Part shown: piece after piece, positions 1 to 10,500 of the stretch
Layout of the letters: every line of letters starts with the position of its first letter
Position numbering within the stretch: the first letter of the stretch is position 1
Origin: Clostridia bacterium
GTDB taxonomy: Bacteria > Bacillota > Clostridia > TANB77 > UBA1234
Direction of reading: 5' to 3'
DNA length: 44,615 nt
Assembly (NCBI GenBank): GCA_017462965.1
Contig: JAFTQC010000047.1
Location: forward strand, 1-44,615
Program-made: the position numbers and the translations under genes
Notes under the pieces: model-generated
Told to the model about the DNA's origin: nothing
Database searches by the model: none
Seen by the model: only the letters and a program-made list of their open reading frames with translations

Positions 1-3000
1 GCTGATTGCTTGATCTTTTTCTAGTGGTACTTTGTAACCATTTTCGTCGATTACGAATGTTTCTGTGGCATTTCCTAATTTTTCTGCTAAGTCTAGGTTA
101 GCTTTGGTTGCAATTTGTGTTTTGATCGTTTCTTTGTTGAAGCCGTAGTATGATTCAACAAGTCCTGCCGCATTCATTATTTTTGAAAGTGGTATTGTAT
201 CTACTAGAACACTAATTTCTTTTAGTGTTAAACCTAGGTTTGTTGTAGAAATCTTATCAAATCTTACATATGTAAGTCTTGTAATGATTGGCGCTTCTAC
301 TTCAACTTCAGTTGGCATTAAGCCTTTGTTTTCGAATATGAAGATTCTGTTTTCTACAAAGCTTTCGCCTGATGAAATTGTAGCTTCAATTTTTGTTGCA
401 AAGTTTGTCTCTTTGAAAGTTATTCCACTGTATCCGTTTGGATCAATTATTCTAACTGGTTCATTTGACGTAAATACAATCTTTGCAGGGCTAAGTATTG
501 TTACATCATATTTTTCATAATCTATCATAGCTTTTGTAGAATCGATAATACTTATATTGATGCTTTCAGACGCCATATTGCCTCTTTCATCAATAACTTC
601 AAATTCGTAAACACCGTTATCTGTAGCTTCATATGTCATAAGTGTTGTATACTCGAAATTGTTTTTAGTAATATTATCTTCATATTTTGATTTAGCAATT
701 TCACTTCCGTTAACAGTTATTTTCTCTATAGGAAGTTTAGATTTGATAACTGCAGTAATTTCTACAAGTTCACTACTTATTTGTTTTTCTTCAAGTCTAA
801 TTGTAGGTTTTCCGTCAATTGAATTTCTAAAATCTACTTTTATTACATCGCTTATACTTGTGTTTCCTAGTGTGTCACTAACAATTACTCTGTAATAATA
901 TCCATTATCTTCTTTATATTCTTGTTCTAATGTCGAACTTGATAGTGAAGAATTTTCAACTTTTATGTCTTCCCAGTTGTTCTTATCTTTGCTTCTTTGC
1001 CATACATAGCTTTCAATTCCGCTTTCGTCTACACAATCAACAATTGTTACAATTACTGGAGTACCAATAACTTCACCTTGCTCATCTGCGTTTGATGAAA
1101 TTCTTCCAAGCTTTGGTCCTTGATTATCTATTTTTATTTCAGCTGTCAATGTTACTACTTCATTTCCATTATTGGCTTTATCAATTACTTTATTTGTTGG
1201 TATTTCAAGTCTTAACACACCACTCTCATCGATTCCAGATAACACTAGATCATATGTATAATTCGTGATTACGTCTCCACCTAAAGCTGAATCATACTCG
1301 TTGCTTGAGCTTGCGATTAATTCTTTAGCTGCAAGTGTAACCGTTTTACCATCTATTTGGACATTTATATCTTCTGCTGCAAATTCGTTATTTCTAATTC
1401 CTGCTCCAAAGTCTTTTACTTGCAACACAATTATTACGCTCATTTGACTATCCATTATACCATTTCCAATAACTTCGTTTATAACAATTCTTGGGATCGT
1501 GTTGTCTACATAGACTTGAACGTCTGCACCATTATGTCTTGCATAAGGCTTAAGTCCAGTAATTGCATTTGTATTGTTTGCAGCATCAACTATACTTCCA
1601 GCCGCAACATTGATTAATAAATATCCATCTTTCTTTATACCACTTAATTTTAAAGTATATTCTTTGTAATATACCAAAAGTCCTGTAGCAGTATCTGCCT
1701 GAGTATATTCCTTGTTTAAAATAACTTCTTTTGTTGGTGTAACAAGGTCTGAATCAACATAAACTTGTATGTCTTCGGTATCAAAACCTTCTTTCAAATC
1801 TAGTCCACTAACGTCTTTTACTAGTATTGGAATTTCAATTTCATACTCACTATTTATATACCTTGGATCAATTGTGTTACTGATATTCTTTCCTGCTGTT
1901 ATGCTTGCAACTTTAATTGGTCCATTTAAACTAATTTCTGGATTGCTATTATCTGCAAATAGATTTGTTTGCGATGCTGCGAAATCAGTTTGTACGCTTG
2001 AATTTCCAAGTTTGTCTGCTACAGCATTTTGAGGTATGTTAAAGCTAATTTCACCTGTTTCTGGCATGTTCGATAGTGTCAATTTGTATTTATATACGCC
2101 ACTTTCTACTGAAAGAAATTCTACTTTCTTTTGCGCTGCAGATTCTTTTCCTGAAACATATACGTTTATATCATCTGCTGTAAATTCTTTTGTTTCAATT
2201 CCAACATGCTTATCAATAACTTTAAACTCTACACCTTGTGCATCTCTAATCGATATTGGTGTATACGCTGCCGCAGGTGTCAATTCTATTGTTGGCGCTG
2301 TGTTGTCTAAATAGAATGTTCCTCTAAGTGTAGTTCCTGATTCATTTCCTGCATAGTCTGTGATTGGACTAGTAAATTTCACATGTAAATAATATATACC
2401 TGTTCCATCATCTTTCGTTAGCGTCGTAGTATGCTTGTGTTTAAGCATTCCACCAACTGATAATTTAGATGACGAAAAATTAGTGAAATATGATGGTGGC
2501 TCTGGATCTGTCGTCCACGCATAAAAGAATGAACAAGATCCTGATAGTCCCGATCCTCCTGTATCTTCGATTGTTATTGTCGCTGTTTGCGATTTCTTAT
2601 ATTCTGTGCTTGAATCTATCTTAATTGTTGGAGGTGTATTATCAAAATTAAATAATGCTGATGCTCCTCCTGCCGTTGAATTTCCTGCGTTTCCAACTGT
2701 ATCTGTAAAGTTCGAACTTACCTTTACATGTAGATAATAAGTTCCTGTTCCATCACTTTTTGTTATTGTCGTTGATGTTTCTCTTACGTTAGAACCTACT
2801 GTCATTGTTTTTGAGCTTGTATACGATGTTGGCGTTGCTGTACTTGTTGTCCATGAGTAGCTTATCGTATATGTTCCTGGGTTTAGGAACGCTCCACCTG
2901 TATCTTTGAATGTTATTGTTGCTGTATGTGATTTTCTATACATAGAGTCTGTATTGCATGTCATTGTTGGCGCAATTCTATCTGTTATGTAGTTACAAGT

Positions 3001-4338
3001 ATCACATCTACCGTTTAATGGATTTGAATCCAAGTGATCTGCTCTATCTTTGATTGCTGTACATTTGCTTCCTATTACTCTTACGCATTCAATGTAGTGA
3101 TCTGTAGATGTTTGAGTATATGTCGATGACCAGCTATGGCCTAATTCTGCGGTATATTCTCTGCTACATTTGCTACATATTTTTCCTACTGTACAGTATG
3201 CTGTACCACCATAGTGTGATTCCGAATTTATTATGCTTCCGCAGTTACATTCGTCCCAGTGGCCATTTGCATCTTGCATCAATTCATATGAATGCCAGTG
3301 ACATGTGCTATGGTCTTTGTATGAACAACGTGTACAAATTTTACCGTTTACACAATGATATGTCATGTTATGGCCTAATGGTGCTGTATATTCTCTACTA
3401 CAAGTAGAACAAATCTTTCCAACTAAACAATATGCTGTACCACCCGAGTGCGATGCTGTGTTTATAACGCTTCCACAGTTACACTCCTCCCAGTGTGTGC
3501 TAGCGTCTTGTTTTAATACATAATCATGCCAGTGGCAAGAATTATGGTCTTTGTACGAACAATTTGAACATTTTTGACCATTAACACAACAATATCCCAT
3601 GCTATGTCCTGCTGGTGCGGTGTACACGTATCCACATGTACTACAAGATGCTCCAGCTAAACATGTTATTGTACCACCAGAGTGACTAGCTGAATTTATC
3701 ACAGATCCACATGAACATTGACGCCAGTGTCCACTTGAATCACTTCTTAACGAGTAACTATGGTTATGACAATATGAGTGGTCTCTTGCGCCACAACTTG
3801 AACATCGATTACCATAATCACAACATGCTGATGTGTAGCTATGGCCGTATGCATATGAATGCGTATATCCACAAGTACCACAAGTACCATTAGAAGTACA
3901 TGTTGCCGAACCTGAGTGACCAGAATAACCATATGTGCTGCCACAATTCTTGTTACAATAATACCAGTGCCCAGATGAATCATATGTTATTGAATATGAA
4001 CATCCGCCACCACAACTGTGTCCGCAAGACATACATCCATAATATGAACAGTGTGATGCGCTACACCAGCCATCATAACAACTACAGCTTGTACGTCCGC
4101 AGCAATCACACGAAGATTCGTGTTCACAAGGTTCACGCGTATCTTTTTTGCCACAATTTTTACAATATACGGGGCCACCCCAATATCTTCCACATACGCC
4201 ACACTTATTAGGGTATGGATAATTGTGTTTTCCATTACAACCAGCCTCTACTTCGGGCATGAATATTATTAGCATCATAAAAACCATGAGTACTGGTATA
4301 ATCCATTTCAATTTCGATATATAATTAGTTTTTTTCAT
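1..4338 (-). CDS. Secreted Cys/His-rich surface protein with Ig-like repeats (partial, C-terminus beyond left edge)
   Basis: The frame is open from ATG at 4338 to the left edge (1446 codons seen), so the C-terminus is missing. The start follows a GGGAGTGATG-type ribosome site. Residues 1-31 form a Sec-type signal: MKKTNY, a hydrophobic stretch, then a likely cut after VEA. Residues about 32-450 hold roughly 55 cysteines and many histidines in CxxC, DHxxCHxH and GHW patterns, including three 78-residue tandem units, which suggests metal or disulfide cross-linking. From about residue 450 it becomes threonine-rich Ig-like modules of the kind seen in clostridial adhesins (WTTS, YLHVK, AGN and DNTxP motifs at the domain joints). 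It has its own promoter at 4437-4465 and lies downstream of the giant prepilin-like gene in the same direction. A surface adhesin or matrix protein is inferred; no enzyme motif is seen. Confidence 0.8.
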   Translation of the reverse strand, partial: MKKTNYISKLKWIIPVLMVFMMLIIFMPEVEAGCNGKHNYPYPNKCGVCGRYWGGPVYCKNCGKKDTREPCEHESSCDCCGRTSCSCYDGWCSASHCSYYGCMSCGHSCGGGCSYSITYDSSGHWYYCNKNCGSTYGYSGHSGSATCTSNGTCGTCGYTHSYAYGHSYTSACCDYGNRCSSCGARDHSYCHNHSYSLRSDSSGHWRQCSCGSVINSASHSGGTITCLAGASCSTCGYVYTAPAGHSMGYCCVNGQKCSNCSYKDHNSCHWHDYVLKQDASTHWEECNCGSVINTASHSGGTAYCLVGKICSTCSREYTAPLGHNMTYHCVNGKICTRCSYKDHSTCHWHSYELMQDANGHWDECNCGSIINSESHYGGTAYCTVGKICSKCSREYTAELGHSWSSTYTQTSTDHYIECVRVIGSKCTAIKDRADHLDSNPLNGRCDTCNYITDRIAPTMTCNTDSMYRKSHTATITFKDTGGAFLNPGTYTISYSWTTSTATPTSYTSSKTMTVGSNVRETSTTITKSDGTGTYYLHVKVSSNFTDTVGNAGNSTAGGASALFNFDNTPPTIKIDSSTEYKKSQTATITIEDTGGSGLSGSCSFFYAWTTDPEPPSYFTNFSSSKLSVGGMLKHKHTTTLTKDDGTGIYYLHVKFTSPITDYAGNESGTTLRGTFYLDNTAPTIELTPAAAYTPISIRDAQGVEFKVIDKHVGIETKEFTADDINVYVSGKESAAQKKVEFLSVESGVYKYKLTLSNMPETGEISFNIPQNAVADKLGNSSVQTDFAASQTNLFADNSNPEISLNGPIKVASITAGKNISNTIDPRYINSEYEIEIPILVKDVSGLDLKEGFDTEDIQVYVDSDLVTPTKEVILNKEYTQADTATGLLVYYKEYTLKLSGIKKDGYLLINVAAGSIVDAANNTNAITGLKPYARHNGADVQVYVDNTIPRIVINEVIGNGIMDSQMSVIIVLQVKDFGAGIRNNEFAAEDINVQIDGKTVTLAAKELIASSSNEYDSALGGDVITNYTYDLVLSGIDESGVLRLEIPTNKVIDKANNGNEVVTLTAEIKIDNQGPKLGRISSNADEQGEVIGTPVIVTIVDCVDESGIESYVWQRSKDKNNWEDIKVENSSLSSSTLEQEYKEDNGYYYRVIVSDTLGNTSISDVIKVDFRNSIDGKPTIRLEEKQISSELVEITAVIKSKLPIEKITVNGSEIAKSKYEDNITKNNFEYTTLMTYEATDNGVYEFEVIDERGNMASESINISIIDSTKAMIDYEKYDVTILSPAKIVFTSNEPVRIIDPNGYSGITFKETNFATKIEATISSGESFVENRIFIFENKGLMPTEVEVEAPIITRLTYVRFDKISTTNLGLTLKEISVLVDTIPLSKIMNAAGLVESYYGFNKETIKTQIATKANLDLAEKLGNATETFVIDENGYKVPLEKDQAIS
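3121..3822 (-). repeat. Three in-frame 234-bp tandem repeats encoding Cys/His units
   Basis: Units 3589-3822, 3355-3588 and 3121-3354 each encode 78 residues. The pattern is C-x-NG-x2-CxxC-x4-DHxxCHxH, then HW-x2-CxCGS, SHxGGT, CxxGxxCSTC and finally LGH. The two downstream units are nearly identical at the protein level; the first is more diverged. The period and the conserved Cys/His spacing show expansion of a probable metal-binding unit inside a coding sequence. Confidence 0.85.
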
Positions 4339-4436
4339 ATCCATCACTCCCTTTATAGAACTTGCAATACATGTAATACTTCTACTAATTTTCTGGGTAA
4401 TTTTGAACATAAATATTTCTAGATATAGTTAGTTTA

Positions 4437-4465
4437 ATTATACTATATAATCGGCTTATTTTCAA
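4437..4465 (-). promoter_or_regulatory. Sigma-A-type promoter of the Cys-rich surface gene
   Basis: On the minus strand a TTGAAA -35 (4465-4460) is followed by a 17-nt spacer and a perfect TATAAT -10 (4442-4437). It leaves a leader of about 90 nt before the ATG at 4338, so this gene can be transcribed independently of the giant gene upstream. Confidence 0.7.
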
Positions 4466-4514
4466 TATTTATGTCAACCTTTTTGAAATATTTTCCAAAG
4501 TCTAAGGGTCGAGG

Positions 4515-4554
4515 AAAAAAGGACAAAGGGACGGGGCTTTTGTCCTTTTTTTCA
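4515..4554. repeat. 40-bp hairpin repeat, copy 1 (probable bidirectional terminator)
   Basis: A run of A, then GGACAAA, a GGGACGGGG loop, TTTGTCC and a run of T form a stem of about 13 bp with A/T flanks on both sides, as in a bidirectional intrinsic terminator. The same 40 nt occur exactly at 16951-16990, on the other side of the giant gene. Here it sits 33 nt past that gene's stop codon. Confidence 0.75.
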
Positions 4555-4587
4555 CACGACCCCTATCTCTTTAGAAAATATTAGGCC

Positions 4588-7500
4588 TTATCCTTCTGTG
4601 TTTTTGTTGTATATTCCAGTGCCGGTTCCGCTTGCTGTTTCAGCAATGATTGAAACTGTTGTAACATCAAGTAAACCTGTATTGTATATGCCGTAAGCTT
4701 TTCCAGATGTTGTGACTGCATATATTGCAGAAGCATCTGAAGATGAATTTATTATTGTTAATACGCCTTCGTTTGTGATTGCTGTAACATCTGTTGTTGA
4801 CGTTTCACTTATGTTTTTGCCTCTCATATCAAGGACTATGTTTTTGTTTTTGCCTATAGTTAAGTTACCTTCATTTGAGATGTTTCTTATTAATGTTATC
4901 TTAGAAGCGCCTGCGATTGGCGAATCTGTCGCTGCTGCAATTGCTTCTTTAAGCGTATCGTAATATGTTGTAACGTTGTTTTGATCAAGTCTTGCTACAC
5001 CTGTAACTAGCATTATGCTGTCACTTGCGCTTGCGCTTACGTTGCCAGCCGCATCCATATACCAAACATACAACGTCTTTAATGATGTTGATCCTGTTAA
5101 AGTATATTCGTAAGTAGTTCCATCAGTATACGTGTTCCATGTAACATTTGATAGATCAACAGATGGATTTTCGCTTACGTAATAATACTTCACGCCGTAT
5201 CCTTCTTCGTTTCTATCATCCGTTGCTGATAACGCTAATGTTATCTCATGGTCATATACTTCTTCATCACCATTATTTATGATTACTGTACCTGTTGGTG
5301 CAACGCGGTCAATGTTACCAACTGTATATGTTGTCGCTTGTGCGAAGTTATATCCATCATATAATCTAGCAAAGATTGTCGTATTATTTTGAGTAACATT
5401 GTATTGATATGTTCTTTCTGTATCAATCATATCAATCCACATTGGTTCGCTGTCACCTTGGTTTCTTATACCAATTTGTTTTGTTACAGAAGTTCCTTCT
5501 GGCCAATCTCCGTTATACAAGTTATTCATTTCGTCAATAGGCCACTCAACTATTACTGTAACATCTCCACTCGTTGGTGTTGAAGGTTTTGCGGTTATTT
5601 CAATTGTTTCTGGTACTTTAGCCGTTACAATTGAAGATTCTTTTGACTCAGTTGTATTTCCTTTTGAATCAGTCGCTCTAGTCTTTACAAAATATTTTGT
5701 ATCATCTTTTAGCCCGATGAAATATGCATTTGAACCCCAACCGTTTTCAGCATATTCTTCGCCCTCTATTCTATAAATGTATTCAACCGATACTATTTCT
5801 GACAATTGGTCTACTTGATTTGACTTAACTACTATAGTTGACGAAGACGCTCTAAGTGTTGGTGCATCATCTGTTGGACCAACATCGTCAATAACTTTAA
5901 ACTCTGTCTCATCAGGATATGTCGCTGCATATTCACTCATAGCCTCATCAGAAGCATAGTAATATACTGGTCCAAGTACATTTGTAAAGATTCCTGTACC
6001 AAGATTTTCTACCGTCTTAGAAATTACGATATCAGTCATATTTATGTCGCCGCTGAACGCTTCACTTTCTATGTACGTATTTCCAATTTCACCTGATATT
6101 ATTCCCAAGTTTAGGCAATATTCAAACGCTGATTTATCAATATCTACAAGTGTCAGGAATTCTAATTCTTCTAACATATTATTCATATAGTATGCACTGT
6201 CAGAAATATACTTCACATTTGAATTTATTACTATTGAACTAGCGCTATCTTTTCTACCATGTAGATATATTCTTTGACCGTCTTTACTTAAAAGTGTATA
6301 TCTATTTTCTAGTTTAAATGCACCGTTATTTTCGCTAACATTAATAACATTAAAGTTGTTTGTTCCCGCAAATGCAGTTCCATCAACGTTAGCCGAATTT
6401 GATAATGTATCTGGAATTGTTATCTCATTTACATTTTCAAGTCCACTTAAAATATATTTTCCTAAGTGTGTTATACCTTCTTCAAGTGTAAGTTTTGTTA
6501 TAAGCGTTACATCATCTTTCCATGGTGTTTCTCCTCTTGCTGCAATATCAGCTGTTTCGCCCGCACCTGTTATTATTAACTCTCCGTTTTCTTTTTCATA
6601 TGCAATTACAGCTTGATTTCTATTCTTGCTTATATCCCAAACTTTAACTATTGCGGTTGCAACATTGTTGCTGTCATCTCTTACATTTATGTAGTTTGTT
6701 CCTTGTGTTAACGTTACAACATTGCTTTCGCTCCATACAGCTCCATCTGTATTTGGCGTACCTGTTACCGAGAAGTCTAGAGTATCGCCTCTATTATCTG
6801 AAGCTTGTACATTTAATTTTAAGTTTGTTCCTGATGTCCAAGAACTATCTGTTGTAATATTCATTATAATTGGCGGTATTGTATCAATTACTTTTACAAG
6901 TCTTTCTAATTCCAAAATTGTTTCAGAATTATATTTTACTTCGTATGTAACCGTATATTCTCCAACCATTGACGCATCAAGCGTTGTATTAATGACAACT
7001 TCTAATCCTTGTACTTTTGAACTTGCTCCATTCATTACTATTTTTTCTTCAAGAAGCATAATACCTTCTTCTATGTATTCTTCGTTATTTACAAGTTCAA
7101 TTTCTGCTTCACCATTTAATTCGGCAATGCATAAAATTCTATTATTTCCAAGTGTTCCCCAAGCAGTATCTGCTTCGTATGCTGTTTCTAACGTTTTGTT
7201 TAGAACATAAATCTTTGCACTTCCTGGCATCTTAAGTGTTGATGTTATTCCTATTTTTTCAGTTTCATCAAATACTAATATGTATTTTAGCAATGCTGAT
7301 CCGTTAAATACATCTCCACTCATCGAAGTTGCTTTTTCAAATATTGCTTCTTCTAATGATGAACAGTTTGCGAATGCACCACTTCCTATGCTTGTTATAT
7401 TTTCTGGTATATACACTTTTGCAAGGTTTGTATTCTTGAATGTGTTTGCCAAAATTTCTTGAACTTTTGTTGGTATTTCAAAGCTTACAAGTGATGTGTT

Positions 7501-10500
7501 TTCGAATGCACTTTCGCCAATTTGCTCCAAGTTTTGAATGTTTAATACATTTTCTAACATTACTGCAAATTTGAATGATTCGTTGCCTAATCTTGTTACG
7601 CTATCGCTTAGTGTAACTTCTTTTAAGCTTGGAGCTTCTGCAAACGCTCCATCTGCTATCGTTTCAATTCCTGCTGGAACTACATACGATACAGCCTCAT
7701 TTCCTAGAGCATATTGATATGCAATTGTTCCTTCTTTATTTGCAAGCAACTTACCTTCAACATCTACATATTTTGCGTTTGCATCGTCTACTGCAATTTC
7801 GCTTGCTTTATATCCATAGAACGCTTTTGTTCCAATATAATCAATGCTTGCAGGAATTGTTAACACTTGTCCTTCAGCCACATTATATCTACTTGCAAAG
7901 GCATTTTCGTATATTGCTTTTACGCCTTCTTCTATTGTAATGTTATGTACTTTTGTATTGTTGAACGCGCCTTCTTTAACTTCTCTTACATTATTCTTAA
8001 TTTCAAAATCCGTGTATGAAGAGTTTGAGTTTGCAAATGCATATGCACCTATTGTCATCAAATTATTTTGGTATAGTAGATTTCCAAGTTCTATAAATGC
8101 AGAGAATGCATTATTGCTTACTGCAATTATATTGTTTGGCAAGATTACTGTTGCAACATTTGCATCTGTTGATGAAATCGCATTTGTTCCATCTCCCACG
8201 TCGATTACTTTATAATCTTTTCCATTTACAGCGATTGTATTTGGAATTTCTAAAACATTTGAATTGCTTGAGTTTGTATATCCTATTATTTTTACATATT
8301 CGCCTGTTGCGTGCGTTACATATCTGAAGTTTCCTTCGATTCTAACTGTTGTATCCCAACTGTTTGGAATTACATCCACTGTTCTTACAAGCGTTTCTAC
8401 TTTTGTACCATTATATTTAAGGATATATTCTATCTCGTATGTTTTTTCGATTTCGTGGTTTACGTCGCCGCTTATTTCAACAGTCAAACCTTCGCCCTCT
8501 AAGCTATATCCTGGTTCTCTATATTCATAATAGTCTTTTCCTGTTGTATCAACATATTGAATAATTTCTGTTTCGCCTTTTAGGTTAAATGTGTAGTCAA
8601 CAAATGTTATAGATGCTGATTTGCTTACTGTTGACACATTTCCAGAGTTATCTTTTGCCCATACGTATATTGTTTTCTCTTCTGTTCCTACAGATAATAC
8701 ATACTCATATTCTCCTGTTGTAAACTCTAGCCATTCTACCATAGTTCCATGTGGATCTACAGTTCCATCTTCTGTTATGTATATTCCATCAACTTCATGG
8801 TTGTCTGTCGCTGTTACATTTACTTTTACTGTGTTGTTGTTTGTTATTATCGCACCATCGTTGATCAACACTTCTTCTACTACTGGTGGGATATCATCTA
8901 TTCCTATAAATGTTGCTTGGTCTTTTGTTGCAGCATTTGTAGCATACGCTGACATTACAGCGTTTGATTCATAGTAACGTACATATCCTTTTCCTGTGTC
9001 TGTTCCTGCCTCTGTTCCTATGTTTACAAATACTTCTGTTCCTTCTATTGTTTTTAACGTTTTGCTAATTACAATGTCAGTTAATTTTGTTGTTCCATAG
9101 AATGCTCTCGCACCTATATTTTCTAGACTTGTTGACAAGTTTAATTCTGTCAAGCTTTCGCATCCTTCAAATGCACTAGCACCTATTGTTGTTCCGCCTA
9201 TTCCTCTATCTGCTATTATTCTACTTAAGTTTTTAGCATTATAGAATGCACCTTCTGGAAGGTTGATATTTTCTGATATTGTAAGTTCTGTTACGATACT
9301 GTTTTCAAATGCATATGGCGCAATCGTTTGAACACTTAATAATAGCTCAACACTTCCTGTTGTTACTTTTGATGATGCAACGTATAAGTTAGTTCCCGAA
9401 TCATCATATAGTATTCCTTCTTCGACTTTGAAGTTTGTGCCTGCAACTGTTAGCGTTGTATAGTTTGTTGTATGCATGAATGCATCTAATTCTATATCTG
9501 TAACAGTTGATGAAATATTTATCGTACTTGCACTTGTAAATCCTGATAATGCTTTGCTTCCTATTTTTGTTATTCCTTCAGCTATCGATACTGTTGTTAT
9601 TTGTGGAACTTTTGATTCCCATGGTGCGGCTGCATCTGTCATGTCTTTTATTGCTCCACTTCCTTCTATCGAAAGTGCTTTGCTTGTTTCGCCATTTGGT
9701 TTTACTATTCCTACAACTGTTTTTGGCGCAGTCGCTTCGCTTAAATCATATACGTCTATTTCTACGTATGTCATATTTCCTGCTTCGTCTTTTGCCCATA
9801 CATAGTATAGTTCGTTTCCTAACGTTATTGTTACATCTTCACTTGCAGACCATGTTGTTGGCTCGTCTGCCGTTGTTGTTATTGCATAACGTGTAACCTC
9901 TACATTATCGTGTGCAAGTATTCTTAATAGTACGTCTGATCCCGCCGTCCAATCTGGAGATAATGTTACATCCAATATTTCTGGTGGTTCAATGTCTCTC
10001 CAAATTGCGTATAGAGCTAAGTTTTCGTTTCCTGCATACTCATCTCCAGGATTATATATTGTTCCTGTTCCATCATCGCTTGTATTCCAATTTACGAATT
10101 CAAATTTTTCTCTTGTAAATTTATTTTCGGCAATCGTTCTGTTTTGGTCTTTTAATTTTATTTGACTTTCAACAGTTCCTTCTCCGCCATTTGCGCTATA
10201 TGTTATTACATAAGCTTCTATTGTTGTTGAAACGTCGTTTCCTACATTATCAGTTGCTTTGAATTCGATTACTCCCGAATGTTCTATCAAGCATGTTACT
10301 GTTTTTCCGTCTTCTGTGTCTGTAGTAAGTTGCTCAATATCGTTCATGTATATTGCGTTTACTCCACTTTCAAAGTCTTTTGCTGTTACTTTTACCGTTG
10401 CCGCTGTTCCTTGATATTGTACAAATTCTACATTTATTGTTGGGTCTATTTTATCTACATTGTCTATTTCTACTTCATTGTATGCTACGTTTCCAGCTTG

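Noticed and set aside
3121-3822. A CRISPR array
   Set aside because: The repeats are 234 bp, in frame and protein-coding, without short repeats and unique spacers.
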